Source of the DNA: Shimia_B sp038528385
Lineage (GTDB): Bacteria > Pseudomonadota > Alphaproteobacteria > Rhodobacterales > Rhodobacteraceae
Assembly (NCBI GenBank): GCA_038528385.1
Contig: JBCBET010000009.1
Span: 62,001 to 126,000 of the forward strand
Reading direction: 5' to 3'
Length of the DNA: 64,000 bases
The notes under the pieces were generated by a model that was not told the DNA's origin, made no database searches, and was given only the letters and a program-made list of their open reading frames with translations. A program made the position numbers and the translations under genes. Position 1 is the first letter of the stretch, and every line of letters starts with the position of its first letter. Positions 49,223-58,116 of the stretch are shown here, piece after piece.

Positions 49223-50248
49223 TCACGCGCTGTCGCGCATCAGGAGCTTTCCCTCTATTCGCGTGCTTTTCCAAGGCTCTACACTGCCCTCGATCGCCCG
49301 GAAGAGCGCGGAGACCGCAGTGGCGGACACCGTGTCGTAATCGTGGGAAATCGTCGTGAGCGGCGGGCAGGTGAAGCGCGAATGGGGGTGCCCGTCCTGG
49401 CCGGCCACGCGAATCGCATCGTCCGGCCCGCGCCCCACACGCAGCCCGCGCTCGTAGCAGGCCGTCAGAAGCCCGATGGCGAGGCGATCGTTGCTGCAGA
49501 GCACCGTGTTGGTCGCAAAGCGCCCGCGCGCGAGCGCGTCATGGCCGCCGAGGCGCCCGATCTCCTCGATCCCCCAGCCCTCTCCGTCCACCGACACGAC
49601 ATGGGAGGTATGTCCGAAGCTCTCCATCGCGTTGATGTAGGCCTGCCGCCGGCGGTGGGCGTTGGGATTTGCCGGGGTCTTCATCTCGAAAAAGCAGGGC
49701 GGCTCCCCCGTGCGGCACAGGTAATCGGCAATATGGGTGGTGAACTGGACGTTGTCGGAGCCCACGAAAGCAAGGCCCAGCTCGTCCACGCTGCTGTCAA
49801 AGATCAGCGTCGGCACGTCCCGGCAAAACGCCTCGAGCGCCGCGCGATCCGAGGTGCGCCCGAGCGGGGCCAAGAGCACGCCGGCGGGCTTCAGCGCGCG
49901 CAGGTTGTCGAGCACCTCCGCCTCGTGGGCCGCGCTTCCATGGGCGCTGAAGAGCGTCGGGCGGTAACCCGCGCGGATGCAGCGCTCCTCCAGCGTGCGC
50001 GCGATCTCGGCGAAATAGGGGTCCACCAGAAGCGGCACGACGATGCCGATGGTCTTCGTCAGCTTCCGGTTCTGGTTCACCGCATAGATGTTGGGCCGGT
50101 AGGTGTGTTCGCGCAGGGCCGCCTCGATGCGCTCGCGCGTCTTCGGGCGCACGCTCGAGGGATCGTTGAAGTATTTCGAGACCGTGGGACGGGAGATCCC
50201 GCTGATCGCGGCGAACTCCTCCATGTTGCGGATTTTCGTCTTGGTCAT
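49223..50248 (-). CDS. LacI family transcriptional regulator of the polyol operon
   Basis: The 341-residue regulator has a LacI HTH (MEEFAAISGISRPTVSKYFNDPSSVRPKTRERIEAAL, with the usual ALA replaced) and a periplasmic-binding-protein-like core (TIGIVVPLLVDPYFAEIARTLEERC). It lies directly upstream of smoE on the same strand with only 91 bases between, and operator-like palindromes flank it on both sides. Probably represses smoEFGKS-mtlK and itself until a polyol binds. Confidence 0.88.
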   Translation of the reverse strand: MTKTKIRNMEEFAAISGISRPTVSKYFNDPSSVRPKTRERIEAALREHTYRPNIYAVNQNRKLTKTIGIVVPLLVDPYFAEIARTLEERCIRAGYRPTLFSAHGSAAHEAEVLDNLRALKPAGVLLAPLGRTSDRAALEAFCRDVPTLIFDSSVDELGLAFVGSDNVQFTTHIADYLCRTGEPPCFFEMKTPANPNAHRRRQAYINAMESFGHTSHVVSVDGEGWGIEEIGRLGGHDALARGRFATNTVLCSNDRLAIGLLTACYERGLRVGRGPDDAIRVAGQDGHPHSRFTCPPLTTISHDYDTVSATAVSALFRAIEGSVEPWKSTRIEGKLLMRDSA

Positions 50249-50283
50249 GGCCTGCGCCCCTTGGGGTTGGTCACATTGTAAAA

Positions 50284-50297
50284 TTACCGCGCGCAAA
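50284..50297 (-). promoter_or_regulatory. Second LacI-type operator, upstream of the regulator
   Basis: TTACCGCGCGCAAA matches the smoE operator at 11 of 14 positions and lies 36 bases before the regulator's start codon, suggesting autoregulation. It is also within reach of the divergent peptide-transporter promoter. Confidence 0.5.
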
Positions 50298-50517
50298 AAA
50301 TCAATGTTTTCGCACAAGGAAGTTCGCCCGCACTCGGGCCGCATGACCTTGCGGCACCCCTGTCGTCCGATGACCAAGCCCTGGGCGGCATGCGAACCGC
50401 GCGGGGCGTTTTGCCCAAATTTCCATCTCTTTGCCCTTCCCCTCGCGGCCTGCCCATGGTGTGCTCCCCCATCGCCCACGCAAGAAAGCGGGACACGAAA
50501 CCATCAGGGAGACTACC

Positions 50518-52107
50518 ATGACCAAGCTCACCGGCTTCATGGCCATGGCCACGCTGCTGTCGACGACGACACTGGCGACGGCCGAAACGCTGCGCTGGGC
50601 GCGGGCGGGCGACGCGCTGACGCTCGATCCCCACGCGCAGAACGAGGGCCCCACCCACACCATCCGCCACCAGATGTACGAGCCGCTCATCATCCGCGAC
50701 ACGTCCGGCGCCTTCGAGCCCGCGCTGGCCACGTCCTGGGCGCCGAGCGAGGCCGATCCCAATGTCTGGGTGTTCGAGCTGCGCCAGGGCGTCACGTTCC
50801 ACGGCGGCGAGGCGTTCACGGCCGAAGACGTCGTCTTCTCCTACGAGCGCGCCAAGCAGCCCAATTCGGACATGAAGGAGCTGATCGGCTCCATCACGGA
50901 GGTCCGGGCGGTGGACGATTTCACCATCGAGATGGTCACCGACGGGCCGAACCCGATCCTGCCCTCGAACCTCACCAACCTCTTCATCATGGACAAGGGT
51001 TGGTCGGAGGCGAACAACACCGTGGACGTGCAGGATTTCGAAGGCGGCGAGATCACCTTCGCCACCACGAACGCCAACGGCACCGGGCCCTACGTGCTCC
51101 AGTCCCGGGAGCCCGACGTGCGCACCGTCATGGTCCGCAACGACGCCTACTGGGGCATCGACGAGTTCCCCATGGAAGTGACGGAGATCGTCTACACCCC
51201 CATCCAGAACGCCGCGACCCGCGTGGCCGCGCTCCTGTCGGGAGAGGTGAACTTCCTTCAGGACATGCCGGTGCAAGACCTCGCGCGGGTCGACGATGCG
51301 GACGGCCTCGTCGTCAAGCAGGCACCGCAGAACCGCGTGATCTTCTTCGGGATGAACCAGGGCGCGGCCGATATCGAGGCCGACAACGTCGACGGGGCCA
51401 ACCCGCTCGCCGATGTGCGCGTGCGCAAGGCCATGTCCATGGCCATCAACCGCGACGCAATCCAGCAGGTCGTCATGCGCGGCCAGTCCGAGCCCGCGGG
51501 CATGATCGCGCCGCCCTTCGTCAATGGCTGGACAGCGGACATGGATGCCGAATCCAGCACCAACGTGGCGATGGCCCAAGAGCTCATGGCCGAGGCCGGC
51601 TATGGCGATGGCTTCTCCATCCGCCTCGACTGCCCAAACGATCGCTACATCAACGATGAGGCGATCTGCCAGGCTGCCGTGGGCATGCTCGGTCAGATCG
51701 GCGTCACCGTGAATCTCGATGCAAAGCCCAAGGCACAGCACTTCCCTCTCATCACTGATGGTCAGACGGACTTCTACATGCTGGGCTGGGGCGTGCCGAC
51801 CTATGACAGCGAGTACGTGTTCAACTTCCTCGTCCATGGCCGCGAAAGCGACATCGGCACCTGGAACGGCACGGGCTTCGACAATGACGAACTCGACGCC
51901 AAGATCAAGTCGCTGGCCTCGAACACGGATCTCGAAGCTCGGAATGCCGACATCGCCGAGATCTGGCGCGTCGTGCAGGACGAAGCGCTCTACATCCCCA
52001 TTCATCACCAGGTGCTGAACTGGGGCATGGCCGATGGTGTCGGCATCGAAGTCGATCCCGAGGATCAGCCCAAGGTGAAGTATTTCACCATGAGCACCAT
52101 GAACTAA
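50518..52107 (+). CDS. Oligopeptide-type ABC transporter substrate-binding protein 1
   Basis: The 529-residue periplasmic protein of the SBP_bac_5 family has a signal peptide cleaved near LATAE (residue 22). ALTLDPHAQNEGPT, FELRQGVTFHGGEAFTAEDVVFSYERA and NGTGPYVLQSREPD are family hallmarks. Four cysteines or fewer; one pair lies in LDCPNDRYINDEAICQA. It delivers peptides, or in some family members opines, glutathione or nickel chelates, to the permease downstream. A hairpin follows the gene. Confidence 0.9.
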   Translation: MTKLTGFMAMATLLSTTTLATAETLRWARAGDALTLDPHAQNEGPTHTIRHQMYEPLIIRDTSGAFEPALATSWAPSEADPNVWVFELRQGVTFHGGEAFTAEDVVFSYERAKQPNSDMKELIGSITEVRAVDDFTIEMVTDGPNPILPSNLTNLFIMDKGWSEANNTVDVQDFEGGEITFATTNANGTGPYVLQSREPDVRTVMVRNDAYWGIDEFPMEVTEIVYTPIQNAATRVAALLSGEVNFLQDMPVQDLARVDDADGLVVKQAPQNRVIFFGMNQGAADIEADNVDGANPLADVRVRKAMSMAINRDAIQQVVMRGQSEPAGMIAPPFVNGWTADMDAESSTNVAMAQELMAEAGYGDGFSIRLDCPNDRYINDEAICQAAVGMLGQIGVTVNLDAKPKAQHFPLITDGQTDFYMLGWGVPTYDSEYVFNFLVHGRESDIGTWNGTGFDNDELDAKIKSLASNTDLEARNADIAEIWRVVQDEALYIPIHHQVLNWGMADGVGIEVDPEDQPKVKYFTMSTMN

Positions 52108-52114
52108 CTCCTGC

Positions 52115-52148
52115 GGGCCGCCCGTTTGTCGGGCGGCCCTTCCCTTTG
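52115..52148 (+). terminator. Hairpin between the two binding-protein genes
   Basis: GGGCCGCCCG and CGGGCGGCCC pair perfectly around TTTGT (52115-52139), followed by TTCCCTTT. It can act as a partial terminator or stabiliser, giving more of binding protein 1 than of the later genes. Confidence 0.65.
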
Positions 52149-52173
52149 GTCCGCAACAACCAAGGAACGTCCC

Positions 52174-53712
52174 ATGCTTCGCTTCTCCACAGCGCTCGCC
52201 CTCGTTCTGGCCCTTCCGGCCAGCGCCGAGGAGTTCAACTTCGCCGTCACGACCGATCCGCAGACCATGGATCCCCACGCGGTCAATTCCGCGCCGGTGC
52301 TCGGCTTCTTGAATAATGTCTACGAAGGCCTCGTCCGGCGCGGCAAGGACATGTCCATCGAGCCCTCGCTGGCCGTGAGCTGGGAGCCCATCGGAGACGG
52401 AGAAGGCTGGCGCTTCAATCTCCGCGAGGGCGTCACTTTCCAGGACGGCGCGGCGTTCGACGCCGATGACGTCATTTTCTCCTACGAGCGCGCGTCCTCC
52501 GAACAGGCCGACACGTCGAGCTGGTTTGCGCCCGTGAGCGAGGTGATCAAGGTCGACGACTTCACGGTCGACATCATGACCACCGCGCCGAACCCGATTT
52601 TCCCGGACAGCATCGCCAACTGGATGATGATGGATAGCGGCTGGGCCGAGGCCAATGATGCCGTGCGCCCCGACAAGGATCAGGGCAATTTCGCCACGCT
52701 CAACGCGAATGGCACGGGGCCCTTCCGGATCGTCTCGCGCCAGCCCGATCTGTCGACTGTGCTCGAGCCCCATGGCGGCTGGTGGGGAGACGTGGAGCAT
52801 AACCTCACGCGCGTGGAGATGACACCGATCCAGAACCCGGCGACGGCGCTGGCCGCGCTTCTCTCCGGCGACGTGGACTTCATCAATCCGGTCCCGATCC
52901 AGGACGTGGCGCGGCTCGCCGGCAATCCCGATGTGCAGGTGATCCAGGGCATCGAGGCCCGCGTTATCATGCTGGGCTTCGACCAGCAGGAGGGCGGCCC
53001 GTCCACGAACGACATGTTCCTCGACCCCGCCGCCCGCGAGGCCGTGGCCCGCGCGGTAAACGTGCCCGCGATCCTGCAGACGATCATGCGCGGCAACGCC
53101 GAGGTGGCCAGCCAGCTCGTGAGCCCCGCCATGCACGGCTACTCCGATGCCCAGGCCGCGCCCTACGGCTTTGACCAGGATGCGGCGCGCGCCCTCGTGG
53201 AAGAGGCGGGCCTCACCGGGCAGACCATCGAGTTCAAGTGCCCGAACGACCGCTACCTGAATGACGAGGCCGTCTGCCAGGCCATCACCGGCATGCTCGC
53301 GCAGGCGGGCATGGACGTGACGCTCGACGCGATGCCCGTGTCCAACTACTGGCCCGAGCTGCGCGCCGACAACTTCGACATGTACCTCCTCGGCTGGTCG
53401 CCCGGGACGTTCGATGCCGAGCATCCGATCCGCTTCCTCGCGTCCACGCCCAACGAGGAGGCGCGCCTCGGCAGCTGGAACTTCGGCGCCTATTCCAACG
53501 CCCGCATCGACGAGCTCTTGCCGATGATCCAGTCCGAGATCGACGAGGAGGCCCGCCAGGCCATGCTCGATGAAGTGGCCGGCATCATGCAGGACGAGGT
53601 GGCTTACGTGCCGCTTTATGTGCAGCCGCTTGTCTGGGGCGCCCGCGCGGGGATCGAGCTCACGCAGCGCCCGGACAACTTCTTCATCCTGCGCTGGGTG
53701 ACGGTGAACTAA
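52174..53712 (+). CDS. Oligopeptide-type ABC transporter substrate-binding protein 2
   Basis: The 512-residue SBP_bac_5 protein has a signal peptide (LALVLALPASAEE, cleavage near 18) and the same domain plan as the preceding gene. The segment FKCPNDRYLNDEAVCQAITGML parallels LDCPNDRYINDEAICQAAVGML in protein 1, so the two arose by tandem duplication. They probably feed the same permease with different ligands. Followed by a palindromic repeat before the permease gene. Confidence 0.9.
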   Translation: MLRFSTALALVLALPASAEEFNFAVTTDPQTMDPHAVNSAPVLGFLNNVYEGLVRRGKDMSIEPSLAVSWEPIGDGEGWRFNLREGVTFQDGAAFDADDVIFSYERASSEQADTSSWFAPVSEVIKVDDFTVDIMTTAPNPIFPDSIANWMMMDSGWAEANDAVRPDKDQGNFATLNANGTGPFRIVSRQPDLSTVLEPHGGWWGDVEHNLTRVEMTPIQNPATALAALLSGDVDFINPVPIQDVARLAGNPDVQVIQGIEARVIMLGFDQQEGGPSTNDMFLDPAAREAVARAVNVPAILQTIMRGNAEVASQLVSPAMHGYSDAQAAPYGFDQDAARALVEEAGLTGQTIEFKCPNDRYLNDEAVCQAITGMLAQAGMDVTLDAMPVSNYWPELRADNFDMYLLGWSPGTFDAEHPIRFLASTPNEEARLGSWNFGAYSNARIDELLPMIQSEIDEEARQAMLDEVAGIMQDEVAYVPLYVQPLVWGARAGIELTQRPDNFFILRWVTVN

Positions 53713-53731
53713 GGCTGCTCAACGGAAATAC

Positions 53732-53806
53732 GCGCCCCGGCCTCCGAGCCGGGGCCTCTGCCCCTGCGAGCGCTGAGGTGGAGGTCCCGGGTCATGCCCG
53801 GGACGT
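53732..53806 (+). repeat. Double-hairpin palindromic repeat (CCCGGG family), copy 2
   Basis: CCCCGGCCTCCGAGCCGGGG (53735-53754) and GGTCCCGGGTCATGCCCGGGAC (about 53782-53803) form two hairpins between binding protein 2 and the permease. The second half matches 23764-23794 at 29 of 31 positions. Placement after a binding-protein gene suggests it may also serve as an mRNA stabiliser. Confidence 0.75.
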
Positions 53807-53827
53807 GAAGCGCGAAAGGTCGGTCCC

Positions 53828-54796
53828 ATGCTCTCCTACATCATCAAACGCGTCGGACAATCGATCCTCGTGCTGCTCATCACGGGGCTCGTGGCGTTTT
53901 CGATGTTCCGCTTCGTGGGCGACCCGATCGACAACATGCTCGGCCAGGAGCGCACGATGGAGGATGTCGAGCGCCTGCGCGCGCAGCTCGGCCTCGATCA
54001 GCCCTTCGTCGTGCAGTATTACCGCTTTCTCGAGCAGGCGGTGCAGGGCAATTTCGGTGTGTCGTTCCGGCAGGGCCGCCCGGTGGCCGAGATCCTCCTC
54101 GAGCGCGCGCCGGCGACACTGGAGCTTGCCGCCGTCTCCGGCCTCTTCGCTATCGTGCTGGGCATCGGTCTAGGCGTCTTCACCGCGATCCGGCGCAACG
54201 GCTTCACGGCGAATTTCATCATGTCGGCGTCGCTGATCGGAGTCTCTTTGCCGACGTTTCTGATCGGCATCCTCCTCATCTACCTTTTCTCGGTGGAGCT
54301 CGGCTGGCTGCCGTCCTTCGGACGGGGCGAGACGGTGGATATCGGGGGCTGGTCGACGGGCTTTTTGACCGAGAGCGGGCTCCGCGCGCTCATCCTGCCC
54401 TCCATTACGCTGGGGCTCTACCAGATGACGCTGATCATGCGCCTCGTGCGCTCGGAGATGCTCGAAGTGCTGCGGCAGGATTACATCCGCTTCGCGAAGG
54501 CCCGCGGGCTCAGTGACCGCGTCATCAATTTCCGCCACGCGTTGAAGAACACCATGGTCCCCGTCATCACCGTCATCGGGCTTCAGCTCGGATCGATCAT
54601 CGCCTTCGCCATCATCACGGAAACGGTCTTTCAGTGGCCCGGCGTGGGCCTCCTCTTCATCAACGCGATCCAGTTCGTCGATATCCCCGTCATGGCGGCT
54701 TATCTCATGCTGATCTCGGTGATGTTCGTGGGGATCAACCTCCTGGTGGACATCCTCTACGCCTTCATCGACCCGCGGCTGAGGGTGTCGGCATGA
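53828..54796 (+). CDS. Peptide-type ABC transporter permease (DppB-like)
   Basis: The 322-residue protein has six helices, an MLSYIIKRVGQSILVLLITGLVAFSMF start, LGLDQPFVVQYYRFL and the EAA-like loop RQDYIRFAKARGLSDRVINFRHALKNTMVP, all typical of DppB/OppB. It forms the inner-membrane channel with the following gene, whose ATG overlaps its TGA. Confidence 0.93.
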   Translation: MLSYIIKRVGQSILVLLITGLVAFSMFRFVGDPIDNMLGQERTMEDVERLRAQLGLDQPFVVQYYRFLEQAVQGNFGVSFRQGRPVAEILLERAPATLELAAVSGLFAIVLGIGLGVFTAIRRNGFTANFIMSASLIGVSLPTFLIGILLIYLFSVELGWLPSFGRGETVDIGGWSTGFLTESGLRALILPSITLGLYQMTLIMRLVRSEMLEVLRQDYIRFAKARGLSDRVINFRHALKNTMVPVITVIGLQLGSIIAFAIITETVFQWPGVGLLFINAIQFVDIPVMAAYLMLISVMFVGINLLVDILYAFIDPRLRVSA

Positions 54797-55698
54797 CGCG
54801 GTTCCTGGAGTCCGATCTCTTCTACGCCTTCCGCACCTCGCCCGTGGCGGTGGTGTCGTTCATCGTGACCGTGCTGCTCGTGCTGTCGGCCGTTCTTGCG
54901 CCGCTCATCGCGCCCACGAACCCGTTCGATCCGGCGAGCCTGGACCTCATGAATGGCTTCACCGCGCCCATGGCGTCGAATGCGTTCACCGGCGACAGCT
55001 TCCTTATGGGCACCGATGACCAGGGCCGCGACGTCTTCTCCACGATCCTCTACGGGATGCGCATTTCGCTCTTCGTGGGGGTGGCCGCAGTGCTCTTCGC
55101 GATGACGCTCGGCATCTTCCTCGGTCTCCTCTCAGGATATATCGGCGGCTGGACCGAGACGATCATCATGCGCACGGCGGACGTGCAGCTCACCTTCCCG
55201 TCGATCCTCGTGGCCATGCTGATCTTTGGCATCGCCAAGGGCATCACGCCCGTGGAATACCGGGACCAGATGGCGATCTGGGTGCTCATCCTCGCCATCG
55301 GTCTCTCCGACTGGGTCCAGTTCGCGCGCGTGGTGCGGGGTGCCACGCTCGTGGAGAAGTCGAAGGATTACGTGGCCGCAGCGCAGCTCATCGGGCGCGG
55401 ACCCATGACGATCATGGTCCGCCACATCATGCCCAATGTGCTCTCTCCCGTCCTCGTCATCGCCACGATCTCGCTCGCGCTCGCGATCATCGCGGAGGCG
55501 ACGCTGAGTTTCCTCGGCGTCGGCGCGCCGCCTACGCAGCCTTCGCTCGGCACGCTCATCCGCATCGGGCAGGGCTTCCTCTTTTCGGGCGAGTGGTGGA
55601 TCCTCTTCTTCCCCGCCATGACGCTGCTGTTGCTGGCGCTCGCCGTGAACCTGCTCGGCGACTGGCTTCGCGACGCGCTCAACCCGAGGCTCCGATGA
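54793..55698 (+). CDS. Peptide-type ABC transporter permease (DppC-like)
   Basis: The 301-residue partner permease has an N-terminal helix, the FLMGTDDQGRDVFSTILYGMRISL segment and the loop EKSKDYVAAAQLIGRGPMTIMVRHIMPNVLSP. Starts inside the stop of the DppB-like gene (ATGA). A 200-base interval with a large inverted repeat separates it from the ATPase gene. Confidence 0.93.
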   Translation: MTRFLESDLFYAFRTSPVAVVSFIVTVLLVLSAVLAPLIAPTNPFDPASLDLMNGFTAPMASNAFTGDSFLMGTDDQGRDVFSTILYGMRISLFVGVAAVLFAMTLGIFLGLLSGYIGGWTETIIMRTADVQLTFPSILVAMLIFGIAKGITPVEYRDQMAIWVLILAIGLSDWVQFARVVRGATLVEKSKDYVAAAQLIGRGPMTIMVRHIMPNVLSPVLVIATISLALAIIAEATLSFLGVGAPPTQPSLGTLIRIGQGFLFSGEWWILFFPAMTLLLLALAVNLLGDWLRDALNPRLR

Positions 55699-55718
55699 CC
55701 CAAGCACTGCACTCGCAA

Positions 55719-55862
55719 GCGCGCAGGCGCCATGCCCGACTTCGGGTGGGCATCGCTTTGGACGATGGATGCGCACTTCTTTCCGCCAGTCAGGCAACCG
55801 TTCGTGGTGCGACATCGGCGTATGCCCTCCCGGGGGGGAGGTCGGGCATGGCGCCTGCGCGC
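55719..55862 (+). repeat. Large inverted repeat, dispersed repeat copy B
   Basis: A 22-bp perfect inverted repeat (55719-55740 and 55841-55862) encloses about 100 bases. Next to the right arm lies the 23-bp segment (55819-55841) identical to copy A at 13113-13135; the left arm is followed by a shorter version of the same element, so two copies sit head to head. The element lies inside the transporter operon between permease and ATPase. No credible protein is encoded. Confidence 0.8.
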
Positions 55863-55900
55863 CAGAGCGCTGATACCTCCGCGCTTTGAAGGAGAGAAAC

Positions 55901-57616
55901 ATGACCGAGCCCGTCCTCTCCATCCGCAACGTCACTGTGGATATCCCCACGCGCCACGGCCTCTTTCAGCCGGTCCAGAACGTCTCCTACGACATCCGCC
56001 CCGGCGAAATTCGGGGCGTTGTGGGCGAGTCAGGCGCCGGCAAATCCATGACTGGCAACGCCGTCATCGGCCTCCTCGACCCGCCCGCGCGCATCGCCGA
56101 GGGCGAGGTCTGGCTGAACGGGCGGCGGATCGACGGGCTCGACGCCGAGGAAAAGCGCGCGATCCGCGGCAAAGAGATCGCGATGATCTTCCAGGACCCG
56201 CTCACGTCCCTTAATCCGCTCTTCACGGTGGGTCAGCAGCTCGTGGAGACGATCCAGCTCCATCTCGGGCTCTCGGCGTCTGACGCGAAGACGCGCGCGA
56301 TCGAGCTTTTGGATCGCGTGCGCATCCCGAACCCTGCCGAGCGTTTCGATCAGTATCCCCACCAGTTCTCCGGCGGCATGCGCCAGCGCGTGGTCATCGC
56401 GCTCGCGCTCTGCTCGGAGCCATCGGTGATCGTGGCCGATGAGCCGACCACGGCGCTCGATGTCAGCATCCAGGCGCAGGTGCTCGATCTCATCAAGGAG
56501 CTCGCGCGCGAGCGGCAGGTGGGGGTCATCCTCGTCACCCACGACATGGGCGTCATCGCCGAAACGACCGACGAGGTCACGGTGATGTATGCGGGCCGGG
56601 TGGTGGAGCAGGGCACCACGGCGCAGATCCTCGGCGCGCCAAGCCATGACTACACGAAGAGCCTCATCGCCGCCGTCCCGCGCCCGCAGGTCAAGCTCCA
56701 CCGCTTCCCGCAGGTGAGCTATGGCGGCCGCGAGACGACCTTCAAGATCGAGGACCTCGCGCGCAACTGGGGTCGCTCCACGGCCTCGAAGTCTGGCACG
56801 CTCCTCGAGGTCGAGGGGCTCACCAAACGCTTCCTGTCCAAGGGCTCGCTCCTCCCATCGCGGCGCGAATACTTCACCGCCGTGGACGATGTGAGTTTCG
56901 ACATCAAGGACGGCGAGGTTTTCGGCCTCGTGGGCGAGTCGGGCTCGGGCAAGTCCACCGTCGCGCGGATGATCGCCACGCTCTACCCCGTGGATGGCGG
57001 CAAGATCACCTTCGACGGGGAGGAGATGACGGCCCTCGATGCCGCGGGCCTCGCGCGCTACCGACGCCAGATCCAGATGATCTTCCAGGACCCGTTCTCA
57101 TCGCTCAATCCGCGCATGTCGGTGGGCGATATCGTGGCAGAGCCGCTCATCCATCACAAGCTCCTGGCGCGAAACGAGGTGGGCCCGCGGGTGCGCGAAC
57201 TGCTCGACCGGGTGGGGCTCGCCTCGGACGCGCACCGAAAGTATCCGCACGAGTTCTCCGGCGGCCAGCGGCAGCGGATCTCCATCGCGCGGGCGCTCGC
57301 CACGCAGCCGCGGTTCCTCATCTGCGACGAACCCACCTCGGCGCTCGATGTCTCCATCCAGGCACAGATTCTCAACATTCTGAAGGACTTGCAGGAGCAT
57401 CTCGGCCTCACCATGCTCTTCATCTCCCACGATCTGCCGGTGGTGCGTCAGATGTGCGACCGGGTGGGCGTCATGCGCCAGGGCAAGCTGGTGGAGATGC
57501 AGGAGACCGGCGCGCTCTTCGAGAGCCCGCAATCGGACTACACGCGCGAGCTTCTAGAGCTCATGCCCCGGCTCGAGCGGCTCTCGGAGGAGGAGATCGC
57601 CGGGCTGCGCGCCTAG
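55901..57616 (+). CDS. Peptide ABC transporter ATP-binding protein, fused DppD-DppF type
   Basis: The 571-residue protein carries two complete ABC ATPases. The first has Walker A GESGAGKS (42-49) and signature FSGGMRQRVVIALAL; the second has GESGSGKS (near 347) and FSGGQRQRISIARAL, each with a FQDPLTSLNP- or FQDPFSSLNP-type segment. The first ends in the peptide-transporter-specific C-terminal motif region (SHDYTKSLIAAVPRP). AAGGAG precedes ATG 55901. It powers the permeases upstream. Its TAG shares CTAG with the convergent gene's stop. Confidence 0.94.
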   Translation: MTEPVLSIRNVTVDIPTRHGLFQPVQNVSYDIRPGEIRGVVGESGAGKSMTGNAVIGLLDPPARIAEGEVWLNGRRIDGLDAEEKRAIRGKEIAMIFQDPLTSLNPLFTVGQQLVETIQLHLGLSASDAKTRAIELLDRVRIPNPAERFDQYPHQFSGGMRQRVVIALALCSEPSVIVADEPTTALDVSIQAQVLDLIKELARERQVGVILVTHDMGVIAETTDEVTVMYAGRVVEQGTTAQILGAPSHDYTKSLIAAVPRPQVKLHRFPQVSYGGRETTFKIEDLARNWGRSTASKSGTLLEVEGLTKRFLSKGSLLPSRREYFTAVDDVSFDIKDGEVFGLVGESGSGKSTVARMIATLYPVDGGKITFDGEEMTALDAAGLARYRRQIQMIFQDPFSSLNPRMSVGDIVAEPLIHHKLLARNEVGPRVRELLDRVGLASDAHRKYPHEFSGGQRQRISIARALATQPRFLICDEPTSALDVSIQAQILNILKDLQEHLGLTMLFISHDLPVVRQMCDRVGVMRQGKLVEMQETGALFESPQSDYTRELLELMPRLERLSEEEIAGLRA

Positions 57617-58050
57617 TCGAGCGGGAGCACCACGCCCAGCGTGACGATCCCGTCCACAGGAGTACCGTCCAAGGGGATGACCTGGGCAAAGACCGGCCCC
57701 TGCCGGAGCTGGAGCCCGAGCAGCGGCACGAAATCCCCCACGCGAAAATCGGTGATGGTCTCGGCATTGTCGTAATAGGCCAGCCCGCCAAAGGCCTGCG
57801 CCGCGCCTCCGGACCAGTCGAATAGGTCCACGGCCCCGGTAAGGGACGCCGAAGCCTCGCCGTAGGAATTGCGAAACGCGCCCACGGTGACGTCCACCTG
57901 ACGGTCCCACGTGAGAAAGACCCCCGGCACGAAATCCTCGAACCCGTCCGCGCCCAGGTGATGCGCCCCAAGGAGGAGCGAGACGGCGTCGGGCCCCGCG
58001 GCAACAGGGGGCGCGCAGAGGGCGGCCCACAGGGCGAGAGCGTATTTCAT
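57613..58050 (-). CDS. Small exported hypothetical protein
   Basis: The 145-residue product has a signal peptide (MKYALALWAALCAPPVAAG). The mature part has alternating polar/hydrophobic residues with many Gly, Phe and Tyr (GVFLTWDRQVDVTVGAFRNSYGEASASLTGAVDLF) and a hydrophobic last strand VTLGVVLPLD. This pattern suggests a small outer-membrane beta-barrel. No known family recognised. Monocistronic or behind the DUF1045 gene 66 bases upstream. Confidence 0.7.
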   Translation of the reverse strand: MKYALALWAALCAPPVAAGPDAVSLLLGAHHLGADGFEDFVPGVFLTWDRQVDVTVGAFRNSYGEASASLTGAVDLFDWSGGAAQAFGGLAYYDNAETITDFRVGDFVPLLGLQLRQGPVFAQVIPLDGTPVDGIVTLGVVLPLD

Positions 58051-58116
58051 GACTGCGCGGGCCTCGTAATTGGTTTTGCGGACGCTCTCGGAGAAATGTG
58101 GCCAAAAGGAGGCGGA

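Noticed and set aside
50284..53424. A 1046-codon minus-strand open frame over the two binding-protein genes
   Set aside because: Shadow of two real secreted proteins; its low-complexity His/Val/Gly composition repeats in step with the duplicated genes.
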